DNA of 20,132 nt, taken from NCBI GenBank assembly GCA_900754715.1, contig CAAEDX010000185.1:1-20132 (forward strand), read 5' to 3'. The DNA is from Erysipelotrichaceae bacterium (GTDB lineage Bacteria > Bacillota_I > Bacilli_A > Erysipelotrichales > Erysipelotrichaceae). Shown here in pieces: positions 8,561-17,059 of this stretch. Numbering within the stretch: position 1 is the first letter of the stretch; each line of letters begins with the position of its first letter. The notes below the pieces were generated by a model that was not told the origin of the DNA, made no database searches, and saw only the letters and a program-made list of their open reading frames with translations. Position numbers and translations under genes: made by a program.

Positions 8561-11500
8561 TCAGTGCTCCAGTTCATTCATGCTGATGGCGGTAAAGCTC
8601 ATCGATTCGACGACGCCGAGGATCGCGTAGGCCGTATCCAGCGATGTGAAGCAGCTGATGCTGTTTTCCGCGGCGACACGGCGGATCAGGAAGCCGTCAG
8701 TGGAAGAGGTGCCCTTGTGCGGTTCCATCGTGTTGATGATGTAATTGATGCGGCCCATGCGGATCAGGTTCAAGATGTTCCTATCCGGATTCTCGCTGAT
8801 CTTGATGGCATCATGCACATAGATGCCATGGGCACGCAGATATTTTGCTGTGCCATTGGTCGCATAGATGCCATAGCCAATGTTGAAGAAACGCTTAGCG
8901 ATCTTGAGCGCCTCTTCCTTGTCGCGGTCAGCTACAGTGATGAGCACATTGCCTTGCAGCGGGACCTTGATGCCGCTGGCGATCAGTGCCTTGTGCAGTG
9001 CTTTGTGCAGCGTCACATCGCCGCCCAGCGCCTCGCCGGTCGATTTCATCTCTGGTCCTAACGTCGTATCGACGCTGCGCAGCTTGGCGAAGGAGAATAC
9101 CGGCGCTTTGACAAAGACGCGCTTTTCCTCTTCCTTGACACAGTCAAGCGGATAGCCCTGTTCTTCCAGCGAATGGCCAAGCACACACAATGTAGCGATG
9201 TGCGACATCGGCACACTGGTGATCTTGCTGAGGAAAGGCACCGTGCGCGAACTGCGTGGATTGACCTCCAGCACATAGACATTCTCATCCTTGTCCACGA
9301 TGAACTGAATGTTGTACAGACCGATGAAATGGAATCCCTTGCCGATACGTACGGCATAATCGACGATCGTCTCTTTTACTTTCTGCGAAAGCGTCGGCGC
9401 CGGATAAACTGAGAATGAGTCGCCGGAATGCACGCCCGCACGCTCGATATGTTCCATGATGCCCGGGATGAACACATGCTCGCCATCCGCGATCGCATCG
9501 ATCTCACACTCTTTGCCGACGATGTACTTGTCGACCAGGATCGGCGCGTCATGTGAGATCTCCTTGACTGCCGTAGCCATGTATACCCGCAGATCATCAT
9601 CGTTGTAAACGATCTCCATCGCGCGGCCGCCCAACACATAGGAAGGGCGCACGAGCACCGGATAACCGATGCGGTTGGCGATCTTCACGGCCTCTTCGAC
9701 TTCGACCGCGGTCTCACCTTTCGGCTGCGGGATATCGAGCTGATGCAGCATCCGCTCAAATTCATGACGGTCTTCGGCCCTGTCGATATCTTCCAGGCTC
9801 GTGCCCATGATCTTCACGCCGCGCTCGACCAGCTTGTCGGCGAGATTGATGGCGGTCTGACCGCCAAACTGCACGATCACGCCCATCGGCTGTTCCAGAT
9901 CCACGATGTGCATGACATCTTCGATCGTCAGCGGCTCAAAATACAGCTTGTCTGAGATGGAGAAGTCCGTGGAGACCGTCTCCGGGTTATTGTTGATGAT
10001 GATGGCCTCATAGCCCGCCTTTCGCAGCGTCTTCACGCAATGCACGGTCGCATAGTCAAACTCGACGCCCTGGCCGATGCGGATCGGTCCGCTGCCTAAG
10101 ACGATGACCTTGTTGCGCGTGCTGCGCGCTGATTCATTTTCCTGCTCATAGGTCGAGTAGTAATACGGGGTGGCGCTTTCAAACTCAGCCGCGCAGGTGT
10201 CGACCATCTTGAATACCGGGATGATGCCATTGGCTTTGCGCAGTTCATAGACCTCGCGCTCGTTCATGCCCCATTTGCGGGCGATGTAAGAATCAGCGAA
10301 GCCGTTGCGCTTGATCTCATGAAGCACATGCAGATCTTGCGGATGTGCCATCATTGCCTCTTCCAGCGCCATGATGTGCGCAAATTTGTTCAGGAAGAAA
10401 TAATCGATCTGGGTGATCTCATGGATGCGTGTCATCGATTCTTTGCGGCGCAGCAGCTCCGCGATGACAAACATGCGCAGATCATCCTTAACGGCGACTT
10501 TCTCCCAGAGCTGTTCGGTGCTCATCGCGTCGATCTCCGCATTATCGATATGATCGCACTTCATCTCCAGAGAGCGCACCGCTTTCAGGAAGCTTTCCTC
10601 AAAGGTACGGCCGATCGACATGACCTCGCCGGTCGCCTTCATCTGTGTGCCCAGGCGGCGGTCCGCGCTGGGGAACTTGTCAAACGGGAAACGCGCCAGC
10701 TTCGTGACGATGTAATCGAGGGCCGGTTCGAAGCAGGCATAGCTCGTCTTCGTGATCGGATTGATGATCTCATCAAGCGTCATGCCCACCGCGATCTTCG
10801 CCGACAGCTTGGCGATCGGATAACCAGTGGCCTTGCTGGCGAGGGCCGAGGAGCGCGATACACGCGGGTTGACCTCAATGACATAATATTTGAATGATCT
10901 AGGATCGAGCGCCAGCTGCACGTTGCAGCCGCCGCAGATCTTCAAAGCGCGGATGATCTTCAGAGATGCGTTGCGCAGCATCTGATGCTCACGATCGCTC
11001 AGCGTCTGCACCGGCGCGACGACCATCGAATCGCCGGTGTGGATGCCGACCGGATCGATGTTTTCCATGTTGCAGACGACGATGGCATTGTCATTGGCAT
11101 CGCGCATGACCTCATACTCGATCTCCTTGAAGCCGGCGATGCTGCGCTCGATCAAACACTGATGCACCGGTGAGATCTTCAGGCCGTTATCGGCGATCAG
11201 CCGCAGCTCTTCCTCATTGTCCGCAAAACCGCCGCCGGTGCCGCCCAGCGTATAGGCCGGACGCACGACCACCGGATAGCCGATCTCCGCGGCGAACTTC
11301 ACCGCTTCCTCCACGCTGTGCACGATGTCGCTTTCCGGCACCGGCTCATTGATCTGGAACATCAGATCGCGGAACTGCTCGCGGTCTTCTGCCTTGTTGA
11401 TGGCCTCCAGATCCGTGCCCAGGATCTCGACGCCATACTCATCAAGGATGCCCGAATTGGCCAGCTCGACGACGAGGTTCAGTCCGGTCTGACCGCCCAG

Positions 11501-11764
11501 CGAGCCCAGCACAGCATCCGGACGCTCTTTGTAAATGATGCGGCTGGCAAAATCAAGCGTCAGCGGCTCGATGTACACACGGTCTGCGATCGCCGTGTCC
11601 GTCATGATCGTCGCTGGGTTGGAATTGATCAGTACGACCTCATAGCCTTCCTCACGCAGTGACTGACATGCCTGACTTCCGGCATAGTCGAATTCGGCAG
11701 CCTGTCCGATGACGATCGGTCCGGAACCGATCACCAGGATCTTCTTGATATCTGTACGCTTCAT
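8561..11764 (-). CDS. carB: Carbamoyl-phosphate synthase large subunit
   Basis: Makes carbamoyl phosphate from bicarbonate, ammonia (channelled from CarA) and two ATP. About 1067 residues, the standard length, with two homologous ATP-grasp halves. The first begins [20 protein letters not shown] and the second [20 protein letters not shown] near residue 560. An oligomerisation stretch lies between them, and a C-terminal methylglyoxal-synthase-like allosteric domain follows, where UMP and similar effectors bind in relatives. Start 11764 is preferred because GGAG lies 10 bases upstream; the ATG at 11773 has the same GGAG only one base away. It begins directly after the carA stop. No arginine-specific copy is visible here, so whether this synthase also feeds arginine synthesis cannot be told. 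Confidence 0.97.
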   Translation of the reverse strand: MKRTDIKKILVIGSGPIVIGQAAEFDYAGSQACQSLREEGYEVVLINSNPATIMTDTAIADRVYIEPLTLDFASRIIYKERPDAVLGSLGGQTGLNLVVELANSGILDEYGVEILGTDLEAINKAEDREQFRDLMFQINEPVPESDIVHSVEEAVKFAAEIGYPVVVRPAYTLGGTGGGFADNEEELRLIADNGLKISPVHQCLIERSIAGFKEIEYEVMRDANDNAIVVCNMENIDPVGIHTGDSMVVAPVQTLSDREHQMLRNASLKIIRALKICGGCNVQLALDPRSFKYYVIEVNPRVSRSSALASKATGYPIAKLSAKIAVGMTLDEIINPITKTSYACFEPALDYIVTKLARFPFDKFPSADRRLGTQMKATGEVMSIGRTFEESFLKAVRSLEMKCDHIDNAEIDAMSTEQLWEKVAVKDDLRMFVIAELLRRKESMTRIHEITQIDYFFLNKFAHIMALEEAMMAHPQDLHVLHEIKRNGFADSYIARKWGMNEREVYELRKANGIIPVFKMVDTCAAEFESATPYYYSTYEQENESARSTRNKVIVLGSGPIRIGQGVEFDYATVHCVKTLRKAGYEAIIINNNPETVSTDFSISDKLYFEPLTIEDVMHIVDLEQPMGVIVQFGGQTAINLADKLVERGVKIMGTSLEDIDRAEDRHEFERMLHQLDIPQPKGETAVEVEEAVKIANRIGYPVLVRPSYVLGGRAMEIVYNDDDLRVYMATAVKEISHDAPILVDKYIVGKECEIDAIADGEHVFIPGIMEHIERAGVHSGDSFSVYPAPTLSQKVKETIVDYAVRIGKGFHFIGLYNIQFIVDKDENVYVLEVNPRSSRTVPFLSKITSVPMSHIATLCVLGHSLEEQGYPLDCVKEEEKRVFVKAPVFSFAKLRSVDTTLGPEMKSTGEALGGDVTLHKALHKALIASGIKVPLQGNVLITVADRDKEEALKIAKRFFNIGYGIYATNGTAKYLRAHGIYVHDAIKISENPDRNILNLIRMGRINYIINTMEPHKGTSSTDGFLIRRVAAENSISCFTSLDTAYAILGVVESMSFTAISMNELEH

Positions 11765-11765
11765 C

Positions 11766-12839
11766 TTATGCATGCTCCTTTTCCATCAGTTCCATAAACT
11801 GGTCAAATAGGTAATTGCTGTCTTCCGGACCCGGAGAAGCCTCCGGATGATATTGTACGCTGAACACCGGATATTTCGTATGTCGCACGCCCTCCACGCT
11901 TCTGTCATTGAGCGCCTGATGCGTCATGACCAGATCGGTGCCTTCCAGCGAATCCAGTTCGACCGCATAGCCATGATTCTGGCTCGTCATCTCGACCTTG
12001 CCATTAGCCAGATTGACCACTGGGTGATTGCAGCCGCGATGGCCGAACTTCAGCTTCACGGTATTGGCGCCGGCAGCCAGTGAGATCAGCTGATGACCGA
12101 GGCAGATGCCGAACAGCGGCACCTTGCCCATGAGGCTGCGGATCGTCTCCACCGCTTCTGGCACATCCTTGGGATCGCCCGGGCCATTGCTGAGCATGAC
12201 GCCGTCCGGCTTCAGATCAAGGATCGTCTTTGCGTCCGTATCATACGGCACGACTGTCAGATCACAATTGCGCTTTGAGAGCTCACGGATGATGCCCAGC
12301 TTGGCCCCGAAGTCCATGAGCACGACCCGGCGTCCGCGATCAGGGATCGGAAAGGGATTGCGCGTAGAGACACGGGAAACCTGATCATGCATCAGTTCTG
12401 TCTCTTTCAGGATCTTGACGATCGCGTCGACATCAGCGTCCCCATCGGCCATGATGGCGCGCATCGTGCCGCTGGTGCGCAGCTTGCGCGTGATCGCGCG
12501 GGTATCTACGCCCTGGATGCCTGGGATGTTCTTCATCTTTAAAAACTCATCCAATGTGAAGTCGGCGCGGAAATTGCTCGGCTGTGCGCAGCACTCACGT
12601 ACCACGAAGCCAAACACCGCCGGATCCAGACTTTCAAAATCATCGCGGTTGATGCCATAGTTGCCGATCATCGGATAAGTCATCATGACGATCTGTCCGC
12701 AATAAGACAGGTCGCTGAGCACTTCCTGATAGCCGCTCATGCCAGTGTTGAAGACCAGTTCGCCCACCTGGAAATGATCGGCGCCGAAGGCCGTCCCCTC
12801 ATATACGCTGCCATCCTCCAGTATCAGTAATCGTTTCAT
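11766..12839 (-). CDS. carA: Carbamoyl-phosphate synthase small subunit (glutamine amidotransferase)
   Basis: Hydrolyses glutamine and feeds ammonia to CarB. The 357 residues comprise the N-terminal CPSase small domain ([14 protein letters not shown] at 30-43) and a class I amidotransferase domain. The catalytic triad is Cys246 in GICLGHQL, with His331 and Glu333 in YHPEASPGP. The ATG overlaps the pyrC stop as ATGA, and GAGGAGG lies seven bases upstream. It is adjacent to carB inside a pyrimidine operon, so it is the pyrimidine-regulated synthase (pyrAA in Bacillus naming). Confidence 0.97.
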   Translation of the reverse strand: MKRLLILEDGSVYEGTAFGADHFQVGELVFNTGMSGYQEVLSDLSYCGQIVMMTYPMIGNYGINRDDFESLDPAVFGFVVRECCAQPSNFRADFTLDEFLKMKNIPGIQGVDTRAITRKLRTSGTMRAIMADGDADVDAIVKILKETELMHDQVSRVSTRNPFPIPDRGRRVVLMDFGAKLGIIRELSKRNCDLTVVPYDTDAKTILDLKPDGVMLSNGPGDPKDVPEAVETIRSLMGKVPLFGICLGHQLISLAAGANTVKLKFGHRGCNHPVVNLANGKVEMTSQNHGYAVELDSLEGTDLVMTHQALNDRSVEGVRHTKYPVFSVQYHPEASPGPEDSNYLFDQFMELMEKEHA

Positions 12840-14110
12840 TGCTTGCCCTCCTCATATACGCATGTTCCGTCCACATAGGTCGCCTTGACCTTTCCTCTGA
12901 CCTTCCAGCCATGAAATGGGGTGTTCTTCCCTTTGGAAAGGAAATGACGCCGGTTGATGATATATTCTTCGTTCAGATCCACCAGGATGAAGTCGCTCGC
13001 ATAGCCTTCTTCCAGGCGGCCGCGCCGCGCGATGCCAAAGCGCTCAGCCGGCGCGGTGCTCATCCAGTGCACCAGCTGCTTCAGCGTGAAGATGCCGGTA
13101 AGCACCAGCTTGGTATACAGCAGCGGAAAAGCGGTCTCCAGCGAGACGATGCCAAAAGGCGCGCTTTCCAACGGGCGCTTTTTCTCCTCTTCGCTGTGCG
13201 GCGCATGATCATTGGCGATCAGGCTCAGGCTGCCATCCTGCAAGCCGCGGATCAGTGCCTTGCGGTCCGCTTCGCTTCGCAGCGGCGGATTCATCTTCCA
13301 GTTGGCGTCAACCACATCGCGGTCACACAGCAGCAAGTGATGCGCGGTCACTTCCCCGCTCACATCACAGCCGCGATTGCGGTATTCCCGCAGCAGCTGA
13401 ACGCTCTCTTTGGCAGAGACATGACAGCAATGGTAATGCGCACCGGTCTTCTCGACCAGCTTCAGGTCACGCTCCAGCTGTTTCCATTCGCATGCAGAAG
13501 GAATGCCGACGACGCCGCGGTCATGGCTTTCTGCGCCTTCATGCATATAGGCTCCCGGCTTGCGGTAATTCATATCTTCAGTGTGCGCGACGATCATCGT
13601 ATTCAGCGCATGGCTCTTTTCCATCGCCGCCTCCATGACCGCGTCATCCTGCACGCCTACGCCGTCATCACTGAACGCGCGGATCCCCATGTCCGCCAAT
13701 GCCTTCATGTCAACGACCTCATCGCCTTTTTCAGCCTTAGTGATGGTCGCGTAAGGGATGACATGCACATGGGCGTCGGCAGCGATCTTTTCCTGATAGG
13801 TTTTCATCACTTCCACATGATCCGGATAAGGCAGCACATTGGGCATGGCCATGATGGTCGTGAAGCCCCCGGCAGCGGCCGCCATCGTTCCGCTTGCGAT
13901 GGTTTCCTTGTATTCAAAGCCAGGCTCGCGCAGATGCACATGCACATCGATCAGCCCTGGCAGCACGCTCAGGCCTCTGCCGTCGATGACCTCTGCCGCT
14001 GTCGCATCGATATGCGCATCCATCTTCAGAATGCCATGTTCATCAAAGAGGATCTCCTTTGAGACCAGATGGCCGTTTTCCAGCACATTCACGTTTTTCA
14101 GCAGCTTCAT
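12836..14110 (-). CDS. pyrC: Dihydroorotase, class I
   Basis: Zinc amidohydrolase that cyclises carbamoyl-aspartate to dihydroorotate. The 424-residue protein has metal ligands His57 and His59 in DVHVHLREPG, Asp149 in SDDG, His176 in VAHTED, His230 in HCCHVS and the catalytic Asp301 in ANDHAPH. The Asp at 149, where class II enzymes have a carboxylated Lys, together with the length places it in class I. The substrate-loop sequence MPNVLPYPD differs from the more usual MPNT version but keeps the key Asn91. GAGGAGG sits within the end of pyrB, three bases separate the genes, and the stop overlaps carA. Confidence 0.96.
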   Translation of the reverse strand: MKLLKNVNVLENGHLVSKEILFDEHGILKMDAHIDATAAEVIDGRGLSVLPGLIDVHVHLREPGFEYKETIASGTMAAAAGGFTTIMAMPNVLPYPDHVEVMKTYQEKIAADAHVHVIPYATITKAEKGDEVVDMKALADMGIRAFSDDGVGVQDDAVMEAAMEKSHALNTMIVAHTEDMNYRKPGAYMHEGAESHDRGVVGIPSACEWKQLERDLKLVEKTGAHYHCCHVSAKESVQLLREYRNRGCDVSGEVTAHHLLLCDRDVVDANWKMNPPLRSEADRKALIRGLQDGSLSLIANDHAPHSEEEKKRPLESAPFGIVSLETAFPLLYTKLVLTGIFTLKQLVHWMSTAPAERFGIARRGRLEEGYASDFILVDLNEEYIINRRHFLSKGKNTPFHGWKVRGKVKATYVDGTCVYEEGKQ

Positions 14111-14113
14111 CTC

Positions 14114-15007
14114 CTAAACCTCCTCAAACTGAAAGCCGAGCGCCCGTTTGATCGCCGCCTTACGGATCAACACACCGTTGCTCATCTGCTTGAAGATGCG
14201 GCTGCGCGGTGATTCGACCAGATCGCTGTCGATCTCGACGTTGCGGTTGACCGGGGCCGGATGCATGATGATCGCGTGCGGCTTCATCCGCGCCGCGCGC
14301 GCCTTGGTGAGCCCATAGCGCTGCAGATATTCTTCCTTGCTCATCTGCATCGCTGCGGCATGGCGCTCATGCTGGATCCGCAGCATCATCACCGCGTCGG
14401 CCCATTCCACCGCCTCATCGACCGGCATGTATGGATAGCCTTCGCGCTGCCACTGCAGCGGACCGGAGAACACCCATTCGCCTCCCAGCAGTTCCATCGC
14501 CTCACGATTGCTGGAAGCGACGCGGGAATGCTGGATATCGCCGATGATGGCAAGCCGGATCCCCTCGATCCTGCCGAATTCCTGATACAGCGTCAATAGA
14601 TCGAGCAAACACTGGGTCGGATGATTGCCTGCCCCATCCCCCGCATTGATGATCGGGATCTTGATGCCCTCCAGCTCGCGGAAATACTCATCCTGGCGAT
14701 GTCGGATGACCACCGCGTCGTAGCCTACGCTTTCAAATGTCTTGACCGTATCGTAAAGGCTCTCGCCCTTTTCCACGCTGCTGCCAGCGGCAGTGAAATC
14801 TTCCACGCAGCAGCCCAGCTGATGTTCCGCGGATGCAAAGGAATAGTGCGTCCTGGTGCTTGGCTCAAAAAAAAGATTAGCAACCAGCCTGCGCTGCGGC
14901 AATTGCCAATCTTTTTGTGAAGCACCAAAAAGCTGTGCATCCATGAGAATGCCCATGAGTTCTTCTTTCGACAGATCACGGATTCGTAACAGACTGTTTG
15001 GGTTCAT
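14114..15007 (-). CDS. pyrB: Aspartate carbamoyltransferase catalytic subunit
   Basis: Condenses carbamoyl phosphate with aspartate, the committed pyrimidine step. The 297-residue sequence shows the carbamoyl-phosphate loop FFEPSTRTH (46-54), the 80s-loop Lys80 in SSVEKGES, HPTQCLLD and, near the C-terminus, HPAPVNRNVEI. No pyrI regulatory subunit follows, so this is the unregulated trimer type usual in Gram-positives; control falls on transcription instead. It is the first gene of the operon. AGGAGG lies nine bases before the ATG, directly after the attenuator terminator, so the ribosome binding site is transcribed only when the terminator is bypassed. Confidence 0.97.
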   Translation of the reverse strand: MNPNSLLRIRDLSKEELMGILMDAQLFGASQKDWQLPQRRLVANLFFEPSTRTHYSFASAEHQLGCCVEDFTAAGSSVEKGESLYDTVKTFESVGYDAVVIRHRQDEYFRELEGIKIPIINAGDGAGNHPTQCLLDLLTLYQEFGRIEGIRLAIIGDIQHSRVASSNREAMELLGGEWVFSGPLQWQREGYPYMPVDEAVEWADAVMMLRIQHERHAAAMQMSKEEYLQRYGLTKARAARMKPHAIIMHPAPVNRNVEIDSDLVESPRSRIFKQMSNGVLIRKAAIKRALGFQFEEV

Positions 15008-15029
15008 AGCTCATCCTCCTGTTGTATCT

Positions 15030-15068
15030 AAGAAAAAAGGCCGCTTTTTCTGCACAAAAAAGGACCTT
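15030..15068 (-). terminator. Attenuator terminator of the pyr operon
   Basis: In the transcript AAGGTCCTTTTT (15068-15057) pairs with AAAAAG (49-44) and GGCCTT (42-37) of the same block. The hairpin has about 12 bp, one bulged C at 15043 and a 7-base loop, and ends in TTTTCTT. It lies just upstream of the pyrB ribosome binding site. Its left arm is shared with the antiterminator, so the two are mutually exclusive. Confidence 0.85.
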
Positions 15069-15133
15069 GGTTTCATACGGAGATCTGTTTTCGCCTTCAT
15101 AACCTCTCTGGATTATGTTAAAGGACCTTTTTT
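15056..15133 (-). promoter_or_regulatory. Antiterminator of the pyr leader
   Basis: Two near-identical segments, AAAAAAGGTCCTT (15133-15121) and AAGGTCCTTTTTT (15068-15056), pair antiparallel with 12 pairs and one T-T mismatch. Forming this helix consumes the left arm of the terminator and the left base of the PyrR-binding hairpin, allowing read-through when pyrimidines are scarce. Confidence 0.75.
15094..15124 (-). promoter_or_regulatory. PyrR-binding anti-antiterminator hairpin
   Basis: AATCCAGAGAGGTT at 15114-15101 matches every position of the PyrR RNA consensus ARUCCNGNGAGGYU. It folds as AATC/GGTT around a CAGAGA hexaloop, extended by CAT/ATG and CCTT/AAGG with a three-base bulge (TAA) on the left side. 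The CCTT arm belongs to the antiterminator. PyrR with bound UMP should therefore stabilise this hairpin, free the terminator and shut the operon off. PyrR itself is not encoded in the window. Confidence 0.9.
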
Positions 15134-15141
15134 CTACAGTT

Positions 15142-15169
15142 ATTTTACCACATGGCCTGAATAATACAA
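15142..15169 (-). promoter_or_regulatory. Promoter of the pyr operon
   Basis: TTGTAT (15169-15164), a 16-base spacer and TAAAAT (15147-15142) with a TGG extended -10 just before it. The predicted start near 15135 gives a leader of roughly 128 bases beginning right before the antiterminator arm. The -35 box is only 10 bases past the exonuclease-gene stop. Confidence 0.75.
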
Positions 15170-15179
15170 GCACATTTTA

Positions 15180-16142
15180 TCAATTCTGCCTGATCCACTG
15201 ATTCAGGAAACGGCGCATGTCATCGGCATTGCCATAATGCAGCCGGATCCGAAAGCGCAGCTGCATCACCTCGTAATCAAAGCGCAGCCAGCAGCAGACG
15301 CCGCTGCCCTGCCACTGCACCCATGCCGAAGCACGCGCGGGCATAGGATCAAGACGGCGCAATGTGCGCAGCGCGCTGAACTGATGTTTTTCCCCCAGTT
15401 CCAAAAGACGAGCATGGAACCGCCGCCAGTCTTCTGCCGTATGTACCGCGATATCTGCAAAGCCATCAGGCCAGCCTTCAAACATCCGAGCGATCCGCAT
15501 CACCTGATTGGCCCGGCGTTTGCGTTCGCCTTCCTCCTTGCGGCGCTTCATCGTTTCGTACAATATGCTGATCTGCTCCTCATCCAAGGCACGCTCCTGC
15601 CGGTACGCCTCATGCACATGATACAGATCGAGCGCGTCGCTCAGGGCATTGTGATTCACCTCACCTTTTACGCGATAGACGAGCTTGAGCGCTTCCAGCG
15701 AAAAAGTCTTGTGAAAAAGCACGCCCTGGTACGTGACCCGCGATGACATGAGGCTTTGCAGATCGATGATGCGTGCAAACAGCGCTTCGCTCTCATGATG
15801 ATACAGCGATGCATTGGCGCACAAAGTGCGGCCGTCATCCGGGCCATAGCTGTAGATGCTGATCTGATCCAGCGGGGCATATGTCCTCAGACAGGCGATG
15901 AATTCATCCATGACCTCAGGAAAAGTGGCGGCGCGGCGGATATCATGATCGTGCAGATGCGTCATGCGCCGCACATGATAGCTCAGCCGCTGAAAGCCCA
16001 TCGGCCTGATCAAGGCATAATACCGTCCGATCTCCTCATACTGCGCGTCACAGATCACCGCGCCCAGCGCGATCACCTGCTGCATGTTGCGGCCCTCGAT
16101 GCGGACCGCGTCAAATTCATTGTCGATATACACATGATGCAT
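15180..16142 (-). CDS. DEDDh 3'-5' exonuclease-like protein with extra C-terminal domain
   Basis: The first 180 or so residues fit the DnaQ-like RNase T/exonuclease fold of the KapD/ERI-1 kind. Exo I is Asp7-x-Glu9 in YIDNEFD, Exo II is probably Asp103 in SYGPDDGRTL, and Exo III is His164 with Asp169 in NHNALSDALDL. These acidic residues would bind the two catalytic metals, so it is probably active on DNA or RNA ends. Residues about 185-215 are highly charged (KRRKEEGERKRR). Residues 220-320 form an additional tryptophan- and arginine-rich domain I do not recognise. The start has AAGGGG upstream at a suitable distance. It has its own probable promoter and no obvious terminator before the pyr promoter. 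Substrate and role are unknown. Confidence 0.72.
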   Translation of the reverse strand: MHHVYIDNEFDAVRIEGRNMQQVIALGAVICDAQYEEIGRYYALIRPMGFQRLSYHVRRMTHLHDHDIRRAATFPEVMDEFIACLRTYAPLDQISIYSYGPDDGRTLCANASLYHHESEALFARIIDLQSLMSSRVTYQGVLFHKTFSLEALKLVYRVKGEVNHNALSDALDLYHVHEAYRQERALDEEQISILYETMKRRKEEGERKRRANQVMRIARMFEGWPDGFADIAVHTAEDWRRFHARLLELGEKHQFSALRTLRRLDPMPARASAWVQWQGSGVCCWLRFDYEVMQLRFRIRLHYGNADDMRRFLNQWIRQN

Positions 16143-16163
16143 GTTCCATTCCCCTTTGCCATT

Positions 16164-16172
16164 ATCATAGCA
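16164..16172 (-). promoter_or_regulatory. Possible extended -10 promoter of the exonuclease-like gene
   Basis: On the minus strand TGC followed by TATGAT (16169-16164) forms an extended -10 element. The -35 region is poor. It lies about 20 bases before the ATG, so the leader would be short, containing little more than the AAAGGGG ribosome binding site. Confidence 0.4.
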
Positions 16173-16184
16173 GAAAAGCGCAAG

Positions 16185-16209
16185 AAAGACAGCCGGGACA
16201 GCTGTCTTT
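16185..16209 (-). terminator. Hairpin after the radical SAM gene, probable weak terminator
   Basis: AAAGACAGC and GCTGTCTTT form a perfect 9-bp stem with a 7-base loop a few bases after the radical SAM stop. On the minus strand the run after it is only CTTGCGCTTTT, so termination may be partial. On the plus strand a T6 run follows, but no plus-strand gene needs it. Confidence 0.5.
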
Positions 16210-16211
16210 TT

Positions 16212-17033
16212 TCATCTTGCGCCCGCAAAGCGGGTCCGGTACTGGCAGCGCTGACAAAGCGGATGCACGAGCCGGCCTTCCTGAAAGCCTTTGCGAATGG
16301 CAAGCGCCTGTGGAGAACGAAGGATGTCAATCAAAGGTGTCTCGAACACGTTGCCAAGGACCGCCTGTCCATAGGCATCGAGACAGCAGGGCACCACGCG
16401 CCCATCGCTCAGGATGGCAGCCATATCACGCAGGCCCCTGCATGTCCCTGTATCCGCAATGCGCGCACAGCTAAGATCCGGCCATGCAAACGTTTCATCC
16501 ACGCTCAGAAAACGTCTTGGCGCAAGTGTGCCGCGGGGCGGCACGTCCTCAAGATGATAGTGCGCAAGGATCTTTTGCTGCAGTGAGCGAGCTGTTTCGT
16601 CCATCTTTCCCTCGTGCGTGCACCACAATCGCAATGAGATATAGGAATGCGCGCTCAGCGCATCACAGACCTCCAGCACTTCTTCCAGATCGCAGCCAGC
16701 ATGCGGGAAGGCATGCACTGATACATTGATCTGCCGGGGCGGATAGCGAAGGAGCAGCTGCTGGCGGGCCTTCAGCAATGTTCCGTTGGTGGTCAGCTGC
16801 ACCTTCATCGCTTCCGCTTCGCAGCATGCAAGCAGCGCTTCCAGATGCGGATGCGAGAGCGGTTCGCCCAATACATGCAGATACACATAATCAGTCAACA
16901 GCTTGACTTGTTTCAAGATATACGCAAAACGTCCGGGATCAAGAAGGCGCAGCTTCTCATGCCGCTGTATGCAAAAGGGACAGGAGAGGTTGCAGCCGTT
17001 GGTGATCTCGATATAGACACGTTTCAGTTTCAT
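16212..17033 (-). CDS. Radical SAM protein with a reduced SPASM-type C-terminus
   Basis: A 273-residue radical SAM enzyme. CNLSCPFC gives the C-x3-C-x2-C cluster (Cys14, Cys18, Cys21) that binds [4Fe-4S] and SAM, and LGEPLSHP (55-62) is the SAM-amine motif. The C-terminal part has Cys198, Gly211, Cys216/Cys217 and Cys260-x2-Cys263 around the text SDGRVVPCC. This looks like the start of a SPASM domain with enough cysteines for one auxiliary cluster rather than two. Such proteins include peptide-modifying maturases and anaerobic sulfatase-type activators. No precursor peptide, sulfatase or partner is visible nearby, so the substrate is unknown. The ribosome binding site is weak (GGTGAT). It begins 26 bases after the ATPase stop and may be cotranscribed with it. 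Confidence 0.8.
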   Translation of the reverse strand: MKLKRVYIEITNGCNLSCPFCIQRHEKLRLLDPGRFAYILKQVKLLTDYVYLHVLGEPLSHPHLEALLACCEAEAMKVQLTTNGTLLKARQQLLLRYPPRQINVSVHAFPHAGCDLEEVLEVCDALSAHSYISLRLWCTHEGKMDETARSLQQKILAHYHLEDVPPRGTLAPRRFLSVDETFAWPDLSCARIADTGTCRGLRDMAAILSDGRVVPCCLDAYGQAVLGNVFETPLIDILRSPQALAIRKGFQEGRLVHPLCQRCQYRTRFAGAR

Positions 17034-17059
17034 GGCATCACCGCTGCCATATTACCATA

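Noticed and set aside
12839..14062. Long plus-strand open frame (407 codons) antisense to pyrC
   Set aside because: It mirrors pyrC codon bias, its translation is rich in His, Arg and Gln with no domain, and it lacks a ribosome binding site. The pyrC catalytic residues prove the other strand.
15034..15049. Short AAAAAG/CTTTTT hairpin alone as the pyr terminator
   Set aside because: On its own it is too weak. The longer stem beginning at 15068 includes it and explains the whole attenuator.
16185..16209. Inverted repeat as a transposon end or operator
   Set aside because: It directly follows a stop codon, has terminator-like geometry, and no second copy or transposase is present.
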